Assembly: GCF_000266885.1 (NCBI RefSeq)
Contig: NC_018020.1
Coordinates: 3,720,001 to 3,784,000, forward strand
Reading direction: 5' to 3'
Source: Turneriella parva DSM 21527
GTDB taxonomy: Bacteria; Spirochaetota; Leptospiria; Turneriellales; Turneriellaceae
DNA: 64,000 bases
Shown: positions 61,627 to 64,000 of the stretch, piece by piece
How the letters are laid out: each line of letters opens with the position of its first letter
Position numbering within the stretch: the first letter of the stretch is position 1
Translations under genes and position numbers: made by a program
Notes under the pieces: generated by a model
Told to the model about the DNA's origin: nothing
The model's database searches: none
What the model saw: the letters and a program-made list of their open reading frames with translations, nothing else

Positions 61627-62780
61627 TGGCACGCAGGGTTGCAGTCATCGGCTCAGGCCAGACTTACCATACCGGGGGGCGCAGCGACGTCAACGGGCAA
61701 GAGATGATCACTGAAGCGGTGACGCGCGCGCTGACCGCGGCGCAGCTCACGATCGACGATATCGACGGCATCGTCATCGGCAACATGGACCACTTTGAAG
61801 GCATCAACTATGTCGATTCATGGTCGGTGCCCGGCACCGGCGGCACGATGAAACCGGTCATTAAACTCACAACCGGGGGCACGACGGGCACAACGCTCGC
61901 GATCGCGGGCTACCACATGGTGGCATCGGGTCTCTTTTCAAAACTGCTCGTGATCGGGTGGGAAAAGAACACCGAATCGGACACGACGGCTGCGATCACC
62001 ACGGCGTTCGACCCCATCTGGGACAGGCTCGTCTTTGCCGGTGCCATCGGTGGCCTTGCCGTCGAAGCGCAAGCGTATCTCGCACGCCATAACCACAAGA
62101 AAGAAGACGCGGCCCGCGTCGTCGTGCGCGACCGCAAGAATGGCGCGAACAACCCGTTTGCGCACGTACAAAAAGAGACGACCATTAAACAAGTGATGGC
62201 ATCGCCGCTCATCGCCGACCCATTGCACTGGCTCGACATGTGCCCGCGCACCGACGGCGCGTGCGCGGTGATCTTTGCCGACGAATATGTCGCCGAAAAA
62301 ATTTGTGACAAGCCTGCGTGGGTGCTCGGCACCTCGGTGCGGCACAACGCGTCTTTCACCACTGACGTCAGCCTCGATGGTCTCAAGTCGATGGAGAGCG
62401 CTGCGAAAGAGCTGTTCTCAAAAACCGGCATCACCGACCCGCTGAAACAGCTCGACGTGATCGAAATGTACCTGCCGTATTCGTACGCGGGTCTCAGCTG
62501 GATAGAATCATTAGGGCTCTGCAAACCCGGTGAAGGCCCCAAACTTTTGTGGGACGGCGTCACCGACATGGATGGTGAGTTGCCGATCAACCCCTCGGGT
62601 GGCCCGATCTGCGGTAACCCGATTGGCGCAACTGCCCTCATTCGCGTTGCCGAAGCGACTTTGCAGATTCAGAACCGCGCCGAAGCGCGCCAGGTAAAAG
62701 ACGCAAAGGTCGCCTTGGCCACCGGCTTCGGCGGCTGCTTCTGGACTGACTTGCTGCTTTTTGGAGCGCAGAAACCCTAA
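61626..62780 (+). CDS. thiolase-like protein lacking the nucleophilic cysteine (second)
   Basis: 384 residues from ATG 61626. Paralog of the preceding gene (RRVAVIGSGQTYHTGG; DIDGIVIGNMDHFEGINYVD; RTDGACAVIFADE; NPSGGPICGNPIGATALIRVAEA). The expected nucleophile region reads IKLTTGGTTGTTLAI, with no Cys. The two are probably subunits of one enzyme with DUF35 partners. Confidence 0.8.
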   Translation: MARRVAVIGSGQTYHTGGRSDVNGQEMITEAVTRALTAAQLTIDDIDGIVIGNMDHFEGINYVDSWSVPGTGGTMKPVIKLTTGGTTGTTLAIAGYHMVASGLFSKLLVIGWEKNTESDTTAAITTAFDPIWDRLVFAGAIGGLAVEAQAYLARHNHKKEDAARVVVRDRKNGANNPFAHVQKETTIKQVMASPLIADPLHWLDMCPRTDGACAVIFADEYVAEKICDKPAWVLGTSVRHNASFTTDVSLDGLKSMESAAKELFSKTGITDPLKQLDVIEMYLPYSYAGLSWIESLGLCKPGEGPKLLWDGVTDMDGELPINPSGGPICGNPIGATALIRVAEATLQIQNRAEARQVKDAKVALATGFGGCFWTDLLLFGAQKP

Positions 62781-62785
62781 GGGAG

Positions 62786-62815
62786 TTTCGCGCGTGGCGA
62801 AAGCCACGCGCGAAA
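62786..62815. repeat. perfect 13-bp hairpin with GAAA tetraloop after the thiolase-like gene
   Basis: TTTCGCGCGTGGC, loop GAAA, then GCCACGCGCGAAA. It lies 5 bp after the stop at 62780 and 10 bp before the next ATG, leaving only an A-rich stretch in place of a ribosome site. It may protect or separate the upstream mRNA. Confidence 0.8.
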
Positions 62816-62825
62816 GAAAAAAAAT

Positions 62826-63299
62826 ATGGAAGAAAACAAACAAGGTCAATTTTCAATGAGCTCCGGCGAGGGGTCGCAGCCCTATGGTTACGGTGTCGGC
62901 CTCTATGGCAGCAAGTTCTTGCACGAACTCACTGAAAACCACCGCATCACCGGCATACGCTGCCCAAAGTGCAAAAAGGTGTATGTGCCGATGCGCCAGG
63001 TCTGCGGCCCCTGCTTTACCGCAATGGACGAACTCGTGCCGGTAGCGTCAGAGGGCAAAATCGTCAGCTTCACGATTCTGCGCTTTCAGTTCTTGGACCC
63101 TGAAACCGGCGAAAAAAAGCCGGTGCCTTATGGGTATGGCTTTTTCAAGCTCGACGGGGCCGATAACAACTTTCAGCATTTTCTTGAAGTACCTGAGGAT
63201 GAATCGCGTTTATGGATCGGCGCCCGGGTAAAAGCCGTATTTTCTGACAAAAAGACCAATTCTCTGAAAGACATCAAACACTTCACGCTAGTGGAGTGA
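62826..63299 (+). CDS. DUF35 OB-fold protein with zinc ribbon
   Basis: 157 residues. A full ribbon (RCPKCKKVYVPMRQVCGPC) and OB fold (LVPVASEGKIVSFTILRFQF...IGARVKAVF). It is the standard partner form of DUF35 proteins for thiolase-like enzymes. Together with the degenerate DUF35 gene at 59984 it encloses the two thiolase-like genes. Confidence 0.8.
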   Translation: MEENKQGQFSMSSGEGSQPYGYGVGLYGSKFLHELTENHRITGIRCPKCKKVYVPMRQVCGPCFTAMDELVPVASEGKIVSFTILRFQFLDPETGEKKPVPYGYGFFKLDGADNNFQHFLEVPEDESRLWIGARVKAVFSDKKTNSLKDIKHFTLVE

Positions 63300-63319
63300 C
63301 CCGCCTCGCGCCGGGTCAC
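63296..63319. terminator. hairpin overlapping a stop codon
   Basis: GTGACCCG (63296-63303) pairs with CGGGTCAC (63312-63319), the TGA stop lying in the first arm. No T-run follows. The rest of 63320-63598 contains no supported gene. Confidence 0.6.
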
Positions 63320-63598
63320 GACCAGATTTCACCCAGAGATTAATTAGGGTTGAGAACCAGTCTCCCTTTATGAATGTGCCGTAGAGCCGGCCGAAAAAGT
63401 CCCGCCTGCGTTTGCGCGCGCGATCTGGCATACGCTTTTCGTTTTCTTGAAAAGCCCCTGATTTTGACTTTTTCACCCCCGGCCCCAATACTTTTCCGTC
63501 TGAGCGACGGATTTCGCATGAGTTGGCCCTGAAATGGCCACCTACAGTCCCGGAACGTCGTGCTCACGGAATACTCGTCAGAGAAGGATTCTATTTCG

Positions 63599-64000
63599 AT
63601 GTTCCAGAAAATTCTAAAACTCTTAGGGGTGAAAAAACACCTCACCGCAGACCAGATTCTGCGCTACCCGAAGCCGATGCAATACGGCCCCGACCAACAC
63701 TCGATTCGCCTTGAACACCTCGATCAAGATGCCCTCAAAGTCGTGGCGCGCATTCAGCAATGCGGGTGCCGCGCGTATATCGTCGGTGGTTCTGTGCGCG
63801 ATCTGTTGCTCGGCCGCAAGCCGAAAGATTACGACATCGTGACCGACGCGCACCCGCAAGAGCTGAGGCGCATGTTTACCAACAGCCGCATCATCGGGCG
63901 CCGTTTCAGACTCGTGCACGTTGTCTTCAAGGGCGGCAAGATTATCGAGGTGTCAACGGCACGCTCCCTGCCCACGAACCGCTCTTCGGCGAAGAACGAA
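63599..64000 (+). CDS. pcnB: poly(A) polymerase / CCA-adding-like nucleotidyltransferase, N-terminal part
   Basis: 134 residues from ATG 63599 (GAGAAGGATTC upstream), open to the window edge. YIVGGSVRDLLLGRKPKDYDIVTDAHPQEL is the class II nucleotidyltransferase active site (GGxVRD plus DxD), and RIIGRRFRLVHV is typical of PcnB rather than of the CCA-adding branch. It adds 3' A tails to RNA or CCA to tRNA. The rest of the gene lies outside. Confidence 0.85.
   Translation, partial: MFQKILKLLGVKKHLTADQILRYPKPMQYGPDQHSIRLEHLDQDALKVVARIQQCGCRAYIVGGSVRDLLLGRKPKDYDIVTDAHPQELRRMFTNSRIIGRRFRLVHVVFKGGKIIEVSTARSLPTNRSSAKNE

Overview
The window appears to be chromosomal DNA of a diderm (two-membrane) bacterium. 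Pointers are an MlaE/MlaF/MlaD/MlaD lipid-transport cluster, several signal-peptide plus beta-barrel proteins, a leucine biosynthesis gene, adenosylhomocysteinase and a PcnB-type nucleotidyltransferase. The gene style reminds me of Leptospiraceae-type spirochaetes (for example Turneriella or Leptonema), but that is an impression from memory and was not tested. The window splits sharply at a tRNA-Val(GAC) gene near 38.0 kb: to the left is an accessory region, to the right is ordinary core chromosome.

Region A (1-13.2 kb, all plus strand) reads like the replication and recombination part of a phage, phage-plasmid or integrative element without structural genes. It holds an HNH nuclease, an Arg/Trp-rich repeat protein, an HTH protein with a palindrome next to its start codon, a DnaX-like AAA+ clamp-loader protein coupled by ATGA overlaps to two unknown proteins, a candidate structured RNA, a membrane protein, a secreted protein, a DUF6946-like nuclease, a Rad52-type annealing protein, a Gp157-like protein, a sigma-70 family factor, a DUF932 protein and a two-domain AAA+ ATPase. 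One roughly 41-bp noncoding motif occurs at both ends of this module.

Region B (13.6-36.2 kb) is a defence-like island. It holds a nuclease-STAND-type ATPase, a nuclease gene broken by one amber codon, an ankyrin-type secreted protein, an HNH nuclease and several unknowns. Its core is a minus-strand run from 34.8 down to 21.2 kb: DUF499 ATPase, DUF3780 protein, DUF1156 DNA methyltransferase, PLD/SNF2 helicase, then three different TIR-like proteins, a small membrane protein and an unknown protein. The first four form a BREX-like set lacking PglZ. The tightly linked TIR genes suggest a composite system, and this is the best candidate here for something undescribed. A PD-(D/E)XK nuclease gene diverges from it across a nested palindrome.

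Region C (36.2-38.05 kb) holds an IS1595-like transposase ORF with an odd long tail, an inverted 28/30 copy of the 3' end of the tRNA, and the tRNA itself. It looks like the scarred right edge of the island.

Region D (38.1-64 kb) is core chromosome: outer-membrane proteins, a PAP2 phosphatase, a GDT1-like half transporter, leuA, a secreted zinc protease, a VapBC-like toxin-antitoxin pair, a phosphohexomutase, a radical SAM protein, a CDF metal transporter, the Mla cluster, a CcmH-like protein, ahcY with a palindromic operator, a porin, two thiolase-like proteins with two DUF35 partners, and the start of pcnB running off the end. Perfect hairpins, each with a different sequence, repeatedly lie on or beside stop codons in this region.
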